This document shows, one piece after another, positions 1 through 10,363 of a stretch of 64,000 bases of DNA (its first letter is position 1; each line of letters opens with the position of its first letter). The notes under the pieces are model-generated. The model ran no database searches, was not told where the DNA came from, and saw only the letters and a program-made list of their open reading frames with translations. A program made the translations under genes and the position numbers. The stretch lies in contig DF239786.1 in the NCBI GenBank assembly GCA_000507305.1, forward strand, positions 98,542-162,541, in the 5' to 3' direction. This DNA is from Breviolum minutum Mf 1.05b.01. Its lineage: Eukaryota > Sar > Dinophyceae > Suessiales > Symbiodiniaceae.

Positions 1-434
1 CTATGTTAGGAGGGCATTCTGAAATTTGAGGGAATCGAGTTCCTGTTGGAAGGAAAAAAATGTTCATGCCATGCTTTGTCGTGCATTTGGATTGAAGATT
101 TTTGTTAAGTGACGTTTATAAAAGTTTATCGGCAAATCAACATGGAGGGTTTTCAAACACCATCAAAAACCGGCCATGTCTGGATATTGCTTCCTCGCTT
201 CGAATCCCCCAGCCCTCCAAGCAGCCAAAGTCTTTCTGCGAAAGAACCGAGATCATGAAAGTAGTAGATTTACCAATTTACCCGAGGAAATGAACGGAGG
301 GAGTCATGCACAAGCAAAATCATCTTCAAACATGCCTTGGAGTGGAAATAAATTCATTTGTGGTGGGGATAGTTCCTGATTTTGCTCCTCCTTTATATCA
401 CTGATTAGATCATACTATCGTTGATCCATTTTAG

Positions 435-545
435 GTCCCTGGCAATGTTGTGTCGGATTGCAGGGGTTTGACCCCAAAAAGAAACAAACTTTGTGGCATT
501 GGCAGACGTTTTTGCAATGTCTACCCCGTTGAAGTTTTAGATTGA
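435..545 (+). CDS. putative terminal exon, product unknown
   Basis: A pyrimidine-rich stretch ends in AG at 433-434, followed by a G and an open frame of 36 codons ending in TGA at 543-545. The frame begins VPGNVVSDC and carries three cysteines. AG|G is the usual dinoflagellate acceptor. No family is recognised. The first 430 bases hold only AT-rich sequence and fragments of repeat family B. This is a single exon with no phase partner, so confidence is modest. Confidence 0.35.
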   Translation, partial: VPGNVVSDCRGLTPKRNKLCGIGRRFCNVYPVEVLD

Positions 546-899
546 TGCCCTCAAATTCACCGGAATACCTTCTCCAAACCATCAATTTTGAGCATCCATG
601 CATTAATGTTTGATGGAACAAACCCATGTTGATTCATGCATCAGGGAGGAAAACTTGGATTTTAAGAAGGTTTGAAAGATTGTAAGAAAAGGAATCTGGC
701 TGTCTGTTTATCCCGCATTGTAAATCAAGTCTAGGTCGCCTGTTCAAGTGTTTTTCATGCTCAAATCCTTTTGCGAAACATGTACTGTTTGACTCATACT
801 TCTAGAACCGAATAGAAATGACATGGAAATTGCCACTTGGGATAGGCACAGGTACCCTTCATTCAATATGATGTCCCACAAAATCTGAAATTTCACAAC

Positions 900-980
900 T
901 CATGTGGGCAGGACCCTCTTCTCCAACAGCCTTGGTAATCCCAATGAAGCACTCAGCTGTTGCATGGAGGCGGTTGCTAC
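900..980 (-). CDS. putative internal exon, product unknown
   Basis: On the minus strand an AG|G acceptor at 982-981 opens a 26-codon frame with residues such as ECFIGITKAVGEEG, ending at a possible GT donor at 899-898. Codon composition is richer in G+C than the flanks. The pyrimidine tract is weak. It lies on the same strand as the spliced-leader relict at 4701 and the exon at 3381-3462, so it could be a downstream exon of the same gene, but their phases cannot be joined directly. Confidence 0.35.
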   Translation of the reverse strand, partial: VATASMQQLSASLGLPRLLEKRVLPT

Positions 981-1585
981 CTTTCTTCAACGGATGAAGG
1001 GAGGGTCGGGCCTCGCTGGGCCGTAGGATAACACCCTACAGGAGTTTTTCTCTAGGCAAAAACATTCTACCCAATGCAGTTCTTTAGCTGTAAATTTGTT
1101 TCCAAACCAAAAAAACATGATGCCAAAACACCTTCAAACCCGCACTCGCCAGCTGTTGCCGGTGCAAAGTCTCAAAACTTCAGTCAACAAAATTCACATG
1201 GACCCTTCCGGTCACACGATTCTTTGGGGGTCATGAATGCCTGAGGCCCCGAATTACTAACACACACGGCAAAACCTTGCATAAGTACCCGGTAAAAGTG
1301 ATGGTGGCATGCCGCCGGTGCCTGCCATTCGACCTATTTGCAATTGGTTCAACCAACCCTCAAATTCCTGAACTGGCAAGGGTTACCCCACACGCTTTGA
1401 CACATCTCACTTTTCTCTGCCCGGACCATTTTTTACCAGACAGCGCCTGTAAACTGGGCACAGCGCCGCCCAAGCCACTGGATAAGCGTGACAAGCTTCC
1501 AGAACCATCACTTCTGGCGACGCTGGGACCGGGCTCAGGCACAAAGAGGTGAGCTTGGTGGCGTTTTACACCCCAAATCCGCCGG

Positions 1586-2192
1586 NNNNNNNNNNNNNNN
1601 NNNNNNNNNNNNNNNNNNNNNNNNNNNNNNNNNNNNNNNNNNNNNNNNNNNNNNNNNNNNNNNNNNNNNNNNNNNNNNNNNNNNNNNNNNNNNNNNNNNN
1701 NNNNNNNNNNNNNNNNNNNNNNNNNNNNNNNNNNNNNNNNNNNNNNNNNNNNNNNNNNNNNNNNNNNNNNNNNNNNNNNNNNNNNNNNNNNNNNNNNNNN
1801 NNNNNNNNNNNNNNNNNNNNNNNNNNNNNNNNNNNNNNNNNNNNNNNNNNNNNNNNNNNNNNNNNNNNNNNNNNNNNNNNNNNNNNNNNNNNNNNNNNNN
1901 NNNNNNNNNNNNNNNNNNNNNNNNNNNNNNNNNNNNNNNNNNNNNNNNNNNNNNNNNNNNNNNNNNNNNNNNNNNNNNNNNNNNNNNNNNNNNNNNNNNN
2001 NNNNNNNNNNNNNNNNNNNNNNNNNNNNNNNNNNNNNNNNNNNNNNNNNNNNNNNNNNNNNNNNNNNNNNNNNNNNNNNNNNNNNNNNNNNNNNNNNNNN
2101 NNNNNNNNNNNNNNNNNNNNNNNNNNNNNNNNNNNNNNNNNNNNNNNNNNNNNNNNNNNNNNNNNNNNNNNNNNNNNNNNNNNNNNNNNNNN
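1586..2192. other. assembly gap (607 N)
   Basis: A run of N from 1586 to 2192. The GC-rich flank at 1380-1585 and the signal-peptide-like frame leaving its right edge suggest that coding sequence is missing here. Confidence 0.99.
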
Positions 2193-2194
2193 TG

Positions 2195-2299
2195 CTGCTG
2201 CTTTTGGTGGTGCTTCTGGCCATGCTGCTTGCAATCTCAAGCCCAGCAAAGGCCGGCGGCATTAGCCGGAGGCTGATAAATTTTCAAGTGAATATATAG
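2195..2299 (+). CDS. partial exon encoding a signal-peptide-like hydrophobic segment
   Basis: The frame leaving the gap reads about fifteen hydrophobic residues (LLLLVVLLAMLLAIS) followed by SPAKA and small residues, then stops at TAG 2297-2299. This is the h-region plus an A-x-A type signal peptidase site, so the product would enter the ER, or in a dinoflagellate possibly a secondary plastid. The start codon lies in the gap. An intron donor may lie before the stop, for example at the GT in 2288-2289. An alternative is a short transmembrane anchor, or chance translation of the CTG-rich gap edge. Confidence 0.45.
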   Translation: MLLLVVLLAMLLAISSPAKAGGISRRLINFQVNI

Positions 2300-2307
2300 C
2301 TAGGCCT

Positions 2308-2722
2308 GCCACCGCCACCGCCGCCACTATACAATTACCACCTACCACTACTACAGACACTACCACCACCACTACCATCACCACCACTACATACTGCCTA
2401 CTACCTGCTACCCTCTACCTACTACCTACTACATTCTACCTTCTACCTACGACCTACGACTTCATACTACTACTAGTACCCGCTACTACCTACTACTACT
2501 TCCTACTACTTCCTATACTAACTGCTACGACTACCTACTACTACTTCCTACTACTTCCTATACTAACTGCTACTTACTACTACTTACTACTAACTACTAA
2601 CTACTAACTACTTACTACTTACTACTTACTACTTATTACTTACTACTTACTACTTACTACCTACTACTTATTACTTACTACTTACTACCTACTACTTATT
2701 ACTTACTACTTACTACTTACTT
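2308..2722 (+). repeat. degenerate CTA/TAC triplet satellite
   Basis: About 415 bp built almost only of C, T and A in diverged triplets (ccaccg, then ctaccta, then tactactta). The unit drifts from ACC-rich to TACTTAC-rich from left to right, as expected of an old microsatellite mutating in blocks. It lies just after the hydrophobic exon fragment. No gene is seen in it or in 2723-3380. Confidence 0.85.
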
Positions 2723-3380
2723 CTCTGAGGTACGTCTCTGCAGGATGGCAGGGCAACTGGCGGAACGCGATGTACCATAAGCATTGCGCCATCTATATAA
2801 GAATAAATTAACTGGTCCAAGAACAGCGTGCTCATTGGACCAAACACATTCATGATCTTACGTTTCTTATCCGTGTACCTACAAATCCTCAGCGATTTTG
2901 CTTCAGTACTTCAAAAGGCCAAAGCACGTATTCTTGTGAAGGACACCCAAACATGACCTTCAGGCAACTCTAAGACATCCAAGGAATGGAGCCCCTACAT
3001 GGCCTGTCAGCATGATGAGCTTTCTAGTTGTGACAGTATGTGGCATGAAGTAACCACGCTTCTTCCATCGGCTATAATGGTTAATTGGCGCCTCTACGTG
3101 CTCCTACTCCCTCCTTCCTACCCTGTGATCCCACTGCGACGAGCCCCTGGTTGCCTGGTAGCCGGGGCAGGACCAGTCAGGGCACAATAGTGCTGCAGGA
3201 TTCCGCTGGGCCAACAAAGGTGAAAATGTTCAAGCGTTTTTCGAAGATCGCGATATCTGTAGCTACTACTCGCTGCCCTGTGATGTGCTTTTCCTCTAAT
3301 CTTACAAACATTTATCGTCAAGCATTCACTCGCACTTGGCTTGATCTCTTTGTAGGGCTTCTTATGGTCAAGAAACTCAC

Positions 3381-3462
3381 AGCTGATCTCAGCAACTCCT
3401 CAGGCAGCTTGTTCACCTTTCTCAAGTGCAGCAAAGCTGCATTCTCATCTGCCTTATCTGGC
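3381..3462 (-). CDS. putative internal exon, product unknown
   Basis: An 82-nt minus-strand exon between an AG|G acceptor (3464-3463) and a strong GTGAGT donor (3380-3375). The only sensible frame gives 27 codons, including ENAALLHLRKV and LPEELL, rich in Leu, Glu and Lys and likely helical. Codons are G/C-ended, unlike the AT-rich neighbourhood. It enters in phase 2 and leaves in phase 0. It may belong to the gene headed by the spliced-leader relict 1.2 kb upstream. Confidence 0.5.
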
Positions 3463-3647
3463 CTGTAGGTCATCCAGAAGCCCAGCTCAGTTGGTTGGTT
3501 CATTGCAGAACAAAGTGTGAAGTTCACTGAGACTGCTTGGCACACTAGGGCTTGAGCAACAACAAGCTACATCTTACATGCTCAGCAAACGTGAATGCTC
3601 CACAAATCATGGGTGGCAAGCTAAAACCTACAACCATGGAATGACCA

Positions 3648-3742
3648 TTGAAATCTGCTTCCAAGCTGTCCACCAAACTTGTCCCCAAATGCTGCACAAG
3701 TTGAAAACACAATGGAAATCTGATCTTCAAGCTGTCCACCAG
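3648..3742. repeat. two-copy tandem duplication, period about 66 bp
   Basis: The string gaaatctg followed by caagctgtccacca occurs near 3650 and again near 3717, with related sequence between. This is a short imperfect tandem duplication. Confidence 0.6.
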
Positions 3743-3759
3743 GCCCTGAACCCTAACTG

Positions 3760-3950
3760 TTCGTTAGGTTGGGATTGAACCTGAACCCTTACTATTGTGA
3801 GGGTTGGGGTTGAACTAGTTGCCAACTATTGTTGGGGTTAGAGTTGAGGTTGACTAGTTGCGAACTATTGTTAGGGTTGGGGTTGAACTAGTTACTAACT
3901 AGTTTCTGGGTTTGGGTGGAACTAGTTGCTAACAAGTTCTGGGGTTGCGG
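3760..3950. repeat. degenerate minisatellite with TTAGGGTT-like units
   Basis: Four to five imperfect copies of a roughly 40-bp unit containing gggttggggttgaactagtt. Several units contain ttagggttgggg, resembling telomere-type repeats, but they are interspersed with actagttg and not a pure telomeric array. Confidence 0.6.
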
Positions 3951-4189
3951 GTTGTACTGGGGAGGACCAACTTTACCGGGACGGTTTTGGAACAACTTTC
4001 CGGCACCACAAACAGCCCCTTCTGGCCTCCTGTGCAGCTCGTTTGGGGGCCATGGCTTGCACTGTCCAAACGGCGCTTTATGTCAGACGTAAGTTTCACA
4101 AACTTACAATGTTGCGGCAAAAATTCCTGGATCTCAGGCACTCCAACCGCAGATGATTCGGCTTCTCGACAAAAGCAGCGCTAAGCGAA

Positions 4190-4679
4190 TCATGCCCACA
4201 TTCCTAGAAGACCCGCACGGTGTCTCACCATCACAGCTCCCTGTACCGGAGACCTCCAACAAACCAAGAACCACACACAGAGGCCATTAAATTGTATTGC
4301 ATCATCCAATCCTAAATCTAATTTTGACCCCGATGAGACAACAAAAAAAATAATCCTACGCAAAATTGGGGCAACATCTGCCACGCGTTGCCCTACGCCT
4401 CCAAGCGGAAAAATTCCCCAAATTTTCCCAAATGCTGGATTGCAATCTGGACATCGCCGAGCCAAAGTCAATTAACACAACATCATATATTCAAGACGTC
4501 CAGCTCGAAAACCAATCAAAACACTGGGGCTGAGGGTATACCATCATTCTCGGGAGCGTCGCATCAAAGACAGGTCTCCAACGAGTTACTGGCGCAACGC
4601 CGTCTGAAATCAATCTCTGCGAAATCCGTGACTCAGGGGTTGCTGCGTTTTGTTGGCGCAAGGAGCGTTTCAAATGCTT
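4190..4679 (-). pseudogene. spliced-leader-headed, cDNA-like segment
   Basis: Directly downstream of the relict leader the minus strand turns CpG-rich. One frame runs open for about 60 codons from 4673, stops at TGA 4493-4491, and continues in the same frame with VVLIDFGSAMSR to a stop near 4375. The LIDFGSA string resembles the DFG motif of protein kinases, but no catalytic-loop or APE motif is visible, so that reading is weak. A second frame is open at 4190-4471. It is probably a decayed retro-inserted transcript or a 5' exon and UTR. Confidence 0.4.
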
Positions 4680-4701
4680 CTTGAGTCAAAATGGCTACGG
4701 T
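4680..4701 (-). other. DinoSL relict: relict dinoflagellate spliced leader
   Basis: Read on the minus strand, the 22 bases match the conserved dinoflagellate spliced leader (a D residue, then CCGTAGCCATTTTGGCTCAAG) at 21 positions, with A for G at position 16. The leader is normally added to nuclear mRNAs by trans-splicing. A genomic copy without the GT donor that follows it in SL RNA genes indicates an mRNA that was reverse-transcribed and reinserted. Here the leader is followed by AAGCATTT, not GT. This is the best organism marker in the window. Confidence 0.8.
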
Positions 4702-4927
4702 AATAGGTTTTAATTTGCAGAAATCTTGGTGTATTTGTACTTTCATGTTTCATGAATATTGATATTTGATATTCTTTCATCTACAACATTTAATTGAAAA
4801 TTCTTGTTTATATGATATGTACCAAAGAAGGCGAGATTATTCAAATTTGAAACCAACTTGAAGTTGAACTGAATCATAAAGTATTCAATTAATCGGTAAT
4901 CATGATGATCGTGTTACTTAAATCTTA

Positions 4928-4928
4928 A

Positions 4929-4960
<32 letters not shown>

Positions 4961-4961
4961 A
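4928..4961 (+). repeat. (TAG)n microsatellite
   Basis: About eleven TAG units, followed by AAG and TAC variants to about 5000. Confidence 0.9.
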
Positions 4962-5289
4962 TAGAAGAAGAAGTACTACTGCTACGGAGTAGTAGTAATG
5001 GAAACAGTACTGGTAGCACAACCACACACCCCACACACTTTGACACAAACACATTCAGTGCCAAGTCATGAACACGGAACATTCCGTTGGTATAAGTGGG
5101 AAGCAACAGCTTGGAACAACAAAAAAGTGCAGGTACAGGAATTGGCGTCCCAATCCCCTTCCCATTATATCACTAGCTTCGTTGGCCAGCGTCCCGATGC
5201 CATGCGCTGCCCCCTGCTGCTAGAAGCTTTAAGTCTTTTCAGACTGGTCACCACACAGGGGAGGGGCGACCCATAATGGGCGTGGGCCA

Positions 5290-5690
5290 GGGAATGCTCA
5301 CCCATGTGATATACATATATACATATTGAAAAATATATACACATGTCTAAATGAATATATACATGTACGTTTGCGTGTATATATATATATACACCTACTT
5401 TTCTGTGTATACTTTACGTATATGTTTGATGTATCGTATGTTTTATGTATTTATTTCATGTATATGCTTGATGTAAAATATTTCTATGTATATATGTCAT
5501 GTCTAAATCAGATGTATATTATATGTTATGCATATATTCGATGTATATATATTTTGTAAATACCGTCTGTATATCTTATGTGTATGTATATTCTACGCAT
5601 ATAGTGTATACATACATATATATATCATAATTATACAGGTATTTATGTAAACAAGATGTATACGTTGCATATAAAATCTAAGCTATACTA
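5290..5690 (+). repeat. TATATG-rich degenerate microsatellite
   Basis: About 400 bp dominated by variants of tatatatg and gtatatat with irregular spacing. Open frames across it are low-complexity Tyr/Ile/Met artefacts. No gene is seen from 4702 to 7560. Confidence 0.85.
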
Positions 5691-5947
5691 GTTGGTGGTT
5701 TCAACCCCTTTGAAAAATATGAGTCAAATTGGATCATTTCCCCAAGTAGGGACTATTTCAATAGGAAATACATCTTCCAGCCATTGATTTTCAGGGGACA
5801 TGTTAGTTTTCCAGGGAGTATCACCTTGGTTCATTCCTAAGGTCGGTTTTTGGTTGCTGCACCTTGCGACGGCCTCCAACAAGCACTCCTGGAAAGGCGG
5901 AAAGGCTGCATCAGGGAACCGAGATTTTTTTCCTTGAAAAACAACAA

Positions 5948-6044
5948 ATGGGGGTTTCCTAAAAAATGGTGGTACCCAACAACCATGGGTTTTCCTACTA
6001 AACATGATCATTTTGGGGGTACCATCATTTTAGGAAACCTCCAA
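5948..6044 (+). mobile_element. family D' inverted-repeat element
   Basis: Terminal inverted repeats gggggtttcctaaaa and ttttaggaaacctcc flank an internal palindromic core with accatgggttttcc. Other copies are at 14165-14282 and 51052-51142. Length is 95-118 bp and no coding capacity is present, so it is a non-autonomous MITE-like unit. The termini resemble family D (gtgtttccaaaaa), suggesting a common ancestor. Confidence 0.7.
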
Positions 6045-6836
6045 ATTCACCTGACAAAGTGGGGGACAAAAACGGTTACCCTCCTGGGGATGGATACATA
6101 TCCCACCTGGGGAAAAGGAAAATCATCTTCAAAATTATATTTTTTGGGGATATGGTAGTTTCCTGGAGGGTACCCTCTGGTAAACTAACATAGCAATGAA
6201 TGGAATATCTCCAGTTTCAATAGGCAACACATCTTCAATCCGGGTCCATTTTTTCCATTGCTATGTTAGTTGATCCCGGAGTGTAAATTCCTGGAAAATT
6301 AGCATGGAACCTAAAATCCCCAATTGAAATTCGGAACATCATCTTCCCAGTCCCATCATTTTCAGGTTCAAGCTGTTAATCTTATTGGGTGTAACTCCAT
6401 TTAAAGGGGTTGCCTCTCTGAAAGCTTTGCCCTTCAAAATTGATGCTTTTTTGAAGAATACTTTTCTTTTTGGGCCTATTTTGCCATTTTTTCAGGGGCT
6501 TTTGCTGTGAGCTTTAGGGAGTATATGTTGTTCTGGATAGTTTAATATCAATTTACCAGACTGTTGATGGTTCAGAAATCCTGCACCAGTTGTTTTTTGG
6601 AGAATATCATATCTCACTTCTTTGATCCTGTTTTCATCGATGACAGGGGGGTTTTCACGCCGGATGTCTCCCAACAACAGTAATTCCTTAAGGGGTTGGG
6701 ATTCCACCGGACTAAACTCTTCGGGGGGAAGAACCGTTCACCACCTCCCAGTTTGATGGACAACTCGAACTCCTGGACCCCAAAAGGTGAATAAATTTCA
6801 AGCCCAGCTCTCCCAATGGGCACATCGTGACTATCT

Positions 6837-6961
6837 GAGTTGGTGGTTTTTTTTCACCAACCCATTTGAAAAATAATGCTCAAGTCAAATTGGATCATCA
6901 TGAAACCCCAGGGATCGGTAGGGGTGAAAATAAAAAAGTATTTGAAGTTGCCACCACCTAG
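6837..6961 (+). mobile_element. family A inverted-repeat element
   Basis: The termini are agttggtggttt and its near complement ccaccacctag, with conserved internal motifs (gtcaaattggatcat, ggggtgaaaat). Further copies: 13169-13266, 14940-15026 (worn), 26097-26206, 30359-30448, 31061-31158, 41271-41381, 42955-43070, 54219-54326, 55397-55515, 56862-56905 (truncated), 57552-57649, 60191-60289, and a left half at 5689-5745. It is the most frequent family with intact ends. Confidence 0.8.
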
Positions 6962-6996
6962 CTATACCTCTATATCCAGGATTTTTTGTTTTAATA

Positions 6997-7097
6997 CCTG
7001 GAACCCAAATCATGATGTCCATTCTTTTGGTTCCAAGTTCGGCCTTGTTTTGGTTGACCTTCAAAAATAGGTCATCAAAGGGTTCCAGGTACCCAAA
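6997..7097 (+). mobile_element. family P inverted-repeat element
   Basis: Starts tacctggaacccaaat and ends ggttccaggtac, with the internal motif ttcggccttgttttgg. A second diverged copy is at 38183-38277, where the ends read gtagaacccaaatgac and gggttctaggta. Confidence 0.65.
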
Positions 7098-7564
7098 AAA
7101 CACTGGAGATTTGCCAAGTGGGCGAAATTATATGCAACCAACTGCCGTCGCTCTTCCCAGAAACATTCACATATTTCGTGAGGAATTTCTCCGAGATGTA
7201 GCCTTAATGCCAGAGGATGACTTCAGAATTTGGTCCACCAAGGATCCTAAATGAATCGAAGTTATATATATATATATATATGTTTCCTAAGCTACAGCGC
7301 AGGAGATAAAACAGCTCTTAGCTTGAAAAACATGTAGGGACTCAAAAAGAAGCGGAAAAGCAACCCTTTCGTTGCAAAAAAGGCGGTTGGTGCATTGATT
7401 CTCTTTTTAGTTTGATGCTTAAACAAACAAAAAAACTCGCGCAGAAGGAAACAGTAACGTTTGGCTACAAGAAAAATCCCTTGTGGAAGATGTTTGTTTC
7501 ATGGCATTTTCTAGCCCCAACTGGGTACCTTGTTTTTTCTCCATGGTGTGTTTTTCTAAACCAC

Positions 7565-8272
7565 CATGGCTGGTGACTGGCTGCTGGTTCCCTCGGGGGG
7601 GATGTAACGGTTGCCGCCTCAGGTAGCTGAGAAGCATCAACTTTCGGATAGCCAGATGAGGTACCATGTGCCTCAGCATCCCAAAAATATGACGACAAAA
7701 CCACGGAACACCACGCGAAAACTAACAGCCAAAATATGCCAAAATATGATGGGCCTTGAAAAATGGTGACGCCGGCTTTCAAACATGGCCATTTTTTAGT
7801 AATTGTCTATGTTAAATTTCTGGGGAATGCAAGCCTTTCCACCAGCGTGAACGGGCGTTAAAAAATGATTCTCCTGGGATCTGCACTTTATTGAGTGAAG
7901 ATGAGTTTCCGGAAATATTGGGAACGTTTTCTTGGGGGCATGATATAACCCCGAAGTTATTTCAGATGCTTTTATCATGAAAAATAAACTCCATGTAAAT
8001 CAATATGTAAATCTAAGAAAAGAGACTCCAAAGCATCCAACTTTTGGGGAATGGATATGAAATGGATCATTTTTGCAGGAAACCAATGATCTTTAGAGGC
8101 CTCTTGGCTAAGAAAATCCAGCCCTCTTCTGCATCACACTGCAGAGCTGTGCAAGTTGAACTCCAACACAAAAGTTGATGTTGTCTCCCCAATTTTTTTT
8201 GCACTTGAATAAAAGCACACCTCCATTGAATCAAACTTGTCTTCAATGTCATTCTTGATACATTCATAAACC
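7565..8272 (-). CDS. two-exon minus-strand gene fragment, product unknown
   Basis: Exon 8272-8140 follows an AG|G acceptor and has one open frame of 44 codons (motifs YECIKNDIEDKFDS and FVLEFNLHSSA), leaving in phase 0 at a GT donor. Exon 7671-7565 has a pyrimidine-rich AG|G acceptor, enters in phase 0 and encodes a Pro/Ala/Ser-rich piece (GYPKVDASQLPEAA) up to a GT donor. The matching phase supports the pair. The first exon looks like part of a globular domain and the second like a linker. Upstream and downstream exons are missing, and the family is not recognised. Confidence 0.45.
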
Positions 8273-9628
8273 CTAAATCAGAAATTGGTTTTGGTGATTC
8301 TCATGGGAGAATTCGAAAAAAATCCTCTTCACCAAAGTTTTTCAGCTTCCTGATTTTTTGTTGCTTTTTTCGGATCCCTAAAGCAGATCCCAAAACTCAC
8401 GGGATGGATCCCATAACGCTAAGCTTGGCGCTGCAGCTAAAAGAGCCTTGGGTTGAGATGTAACACAAGCGTTGTAAAAAAAACAGAAACCAATGTTAGT
8501 TTTCGGGGGTGTACAATTGTTGTGCCATTAACTTGCGGTGTGTTTCCCGGACGGCGTGACGGCTGTTACTGGGAGGGCGGGGCAAACATCGATCCCAAAA
8601 CGTCATTTAAATTCGCTGCCCGAAAAAAAATCGCCAACTAAATGGCAATCATGATTTCATTTTGACATAATATGAAGATCCAGGTATCAGAATCTGCAAA
8701 GTCTCTATTGATTCTGGTTTGTCTTCCCGCCAATTGAAAAAAAAACATATTAATCAAACTTGGAAGATCTGTGGTTGGAAGCTTTTTTGGGGAGCTTCTT
8801 ACAACAAAAACTGTGAGATAATAATCGAGTTTTCAAGAACAGGAAATTGGATTTCCTTCATAAATGAAAATTGATCCTTCAATTTAGCTTCCAAAACACC
8901 GTAAATACCCTTAAAAAAGTGACAAAAAAGGTCGGTTCTGGGGTGGGGAACCATGTATATACACTCCGTGTAAGGGATCATATATGACATCATTCAAAAA
9001 GCGGTGCAGTTTGGAGGTCCATGTTCTCGGTGGTTGGAACGTGGACCTTTTTTTCTTCAACGGGGACAACCACATTTCATGTGGTTTCACCAAGAGTTCA
9101 CGTGGGAGGAATGATGTTGTTTTGGGAAGTTTTGCTACAGGTTTAGAACATGTCCCCTCACAAAAACTTGTGGAGTTTTTCACCATGCAAATCATTTAAG
9201 TTTCATTGAGGGTGATAATTTTCAGGACAAAAAAGGGACATTCCATTGCAAACCCTGATTCTCCAATCCAAAAAATCATCATCTTTTCAAGCCCCAACAT
9301 TTGCGAGGTTGTATCGTGAAAGCTGATAGTATACAGTACAGTATATCATTGTCTGTGGTTCTAAGGAAAATTCCTACAACCAAAGTAGAAAGCATCTCCT
9401 CTTGTTTCCTACCTTAGATTCATCATGACTCATCATGACTGAATCTTGTTTTATGTATATATATGTATATGTAGCTCCAATTTATTCGGAATTACTAGCA
9501 AATAACTAGTTTCTCAAAATTCTCGCAAACACTTTCCCCCCAAAATTAACAAATATTTTGTTTCCCAAGAATTCCCAAAAGAGGCTGCCATTTTGCTGCC
9601 AATCTATGATTTGTGGTTCAACCGTTAG

Positions 9629-9781
9629 GTCTCAACATCTCACCATATGGCTCCCGACCGCATGCACTCCACCATCCTCCTGAACAGTGACGGCCGACCC
9701 ACACATGCCACCCGCAAAAAAACACCCGCCACGGGTTTACCTATGCCACCTGGTGAAGTTGTAATCTTTAGATATCTTTAG
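9629..9781 (+). CDS. putative exon, product unknown
   Basis: After an AG|G acceptor the frame is open for 50 codons and contains MAPDRMHSTILL and DGRPTHATRKK. It is clearly more G+C- and CpG-rich than its flanks. It either ends at TAG 9779-9781 or splices out at the GTGAAG near 9752. No family is recognised. A family C element follows at 9808-9922. Confidence 0.5.
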   Translation, partial: VSTSHHMAPDRMHSTILLNSDGRPTHATRKKTPATGLPMPPGEVVIFRYL

Positions 9782-9807
9782 GGCCTTTCTTCACTGCTGA
9801 GTCGGGT

Positions 9808-9922
9808 GCAACTGTTGATGGAAGAAATCCCAAACAACCACCTGGGATGGTGCTAAAGCCCTCTAAAAAATGGGATATGTTCCAGATCAACTGGTTAGCC
9901 GGATTTCTGAACCATCAACAGA
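9808..9922 (+). mobile_element. family C inverted-repeat element
   Basis: Termini caactgttgatgg and ccatcaacag bracket a body with ccacctgggatggt and gttagccgga. Other copies: 17481-17586, 42187-42317 and 43469-43556, the first two with the conserved core gggaacggtagtttatc. Non-coding, 90-130 bp. Confidence 0.75.
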
Positions 9923-10050
9923 ATGAACCTCTCATAACAATACACCTCCCAAAACTCACATTTTTGAACCCAAAAATTGGTGAGTTGGGTCGATGTTTCT
10001 CCTTTTCCAACCGGGGTTAATTTTCAGCTTCCATGTTAATTTTCAGGGGG

Positions 10051-10363
10051 GTTTTCAGGCCAGGCATTTTGTTTTCGATTTTGGACCCGGAGCAACTCGT
10101 GTGGATGGAGGCCGCTGGCAGGATAGCAGTTGCTGGGCTGGGCACCTCTTGCATCAAGCACCAACGCCAAAAACCAGGGCCTCATAGGCGAAGGGGGGGT
10201 GCTTTCGGTGGACATACTTCAAGATGTCAAGCAGAAGTTTCCATACACATGCTCATGTCCCATGACGTTTTCCGGATGGATGGATGTATCTCGTATAAAT
10301 GCTGACAGATCAATCCAGATGACTTTTGACAGAAAATTGACATTCAAAAACCTAGTCATTTGA
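10051..10363 (+). CDS. coding-like segment in two frames
   Basis: After a ttttcag acceptor near 10050 one frame reads ILDPEQLVWMEAAGRIAVAG. From about 10185 the adjacent frame continues with VDILQDVKQKFPYTCSC and runs to TGA 10361-10363. The switch lies at a run of seven G (10190-10197), so an indel or sequencing error there would make one continuous exon. An intron, or a decayed copy, is also possible. No known domain. Confidence 0.4.

Noticed and set aside
1360..2276. Four frames of 200-300 codons
   Set aside because: They are mostly translated N from the assembly gap at 1586-2192. The same holds for the frames across 32170-32802.
4360..4500. Protein kinase DFG motif (LIDFGSA)
   Set aside because: No HRD loop, APE or other kinase motif around it and the frame stops soon after; kept only as a remark.
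5326..5559. A Tyr/Ile-rich 77-codon frame
   Set aside because: Low-complexity translation of TATATG repeats.
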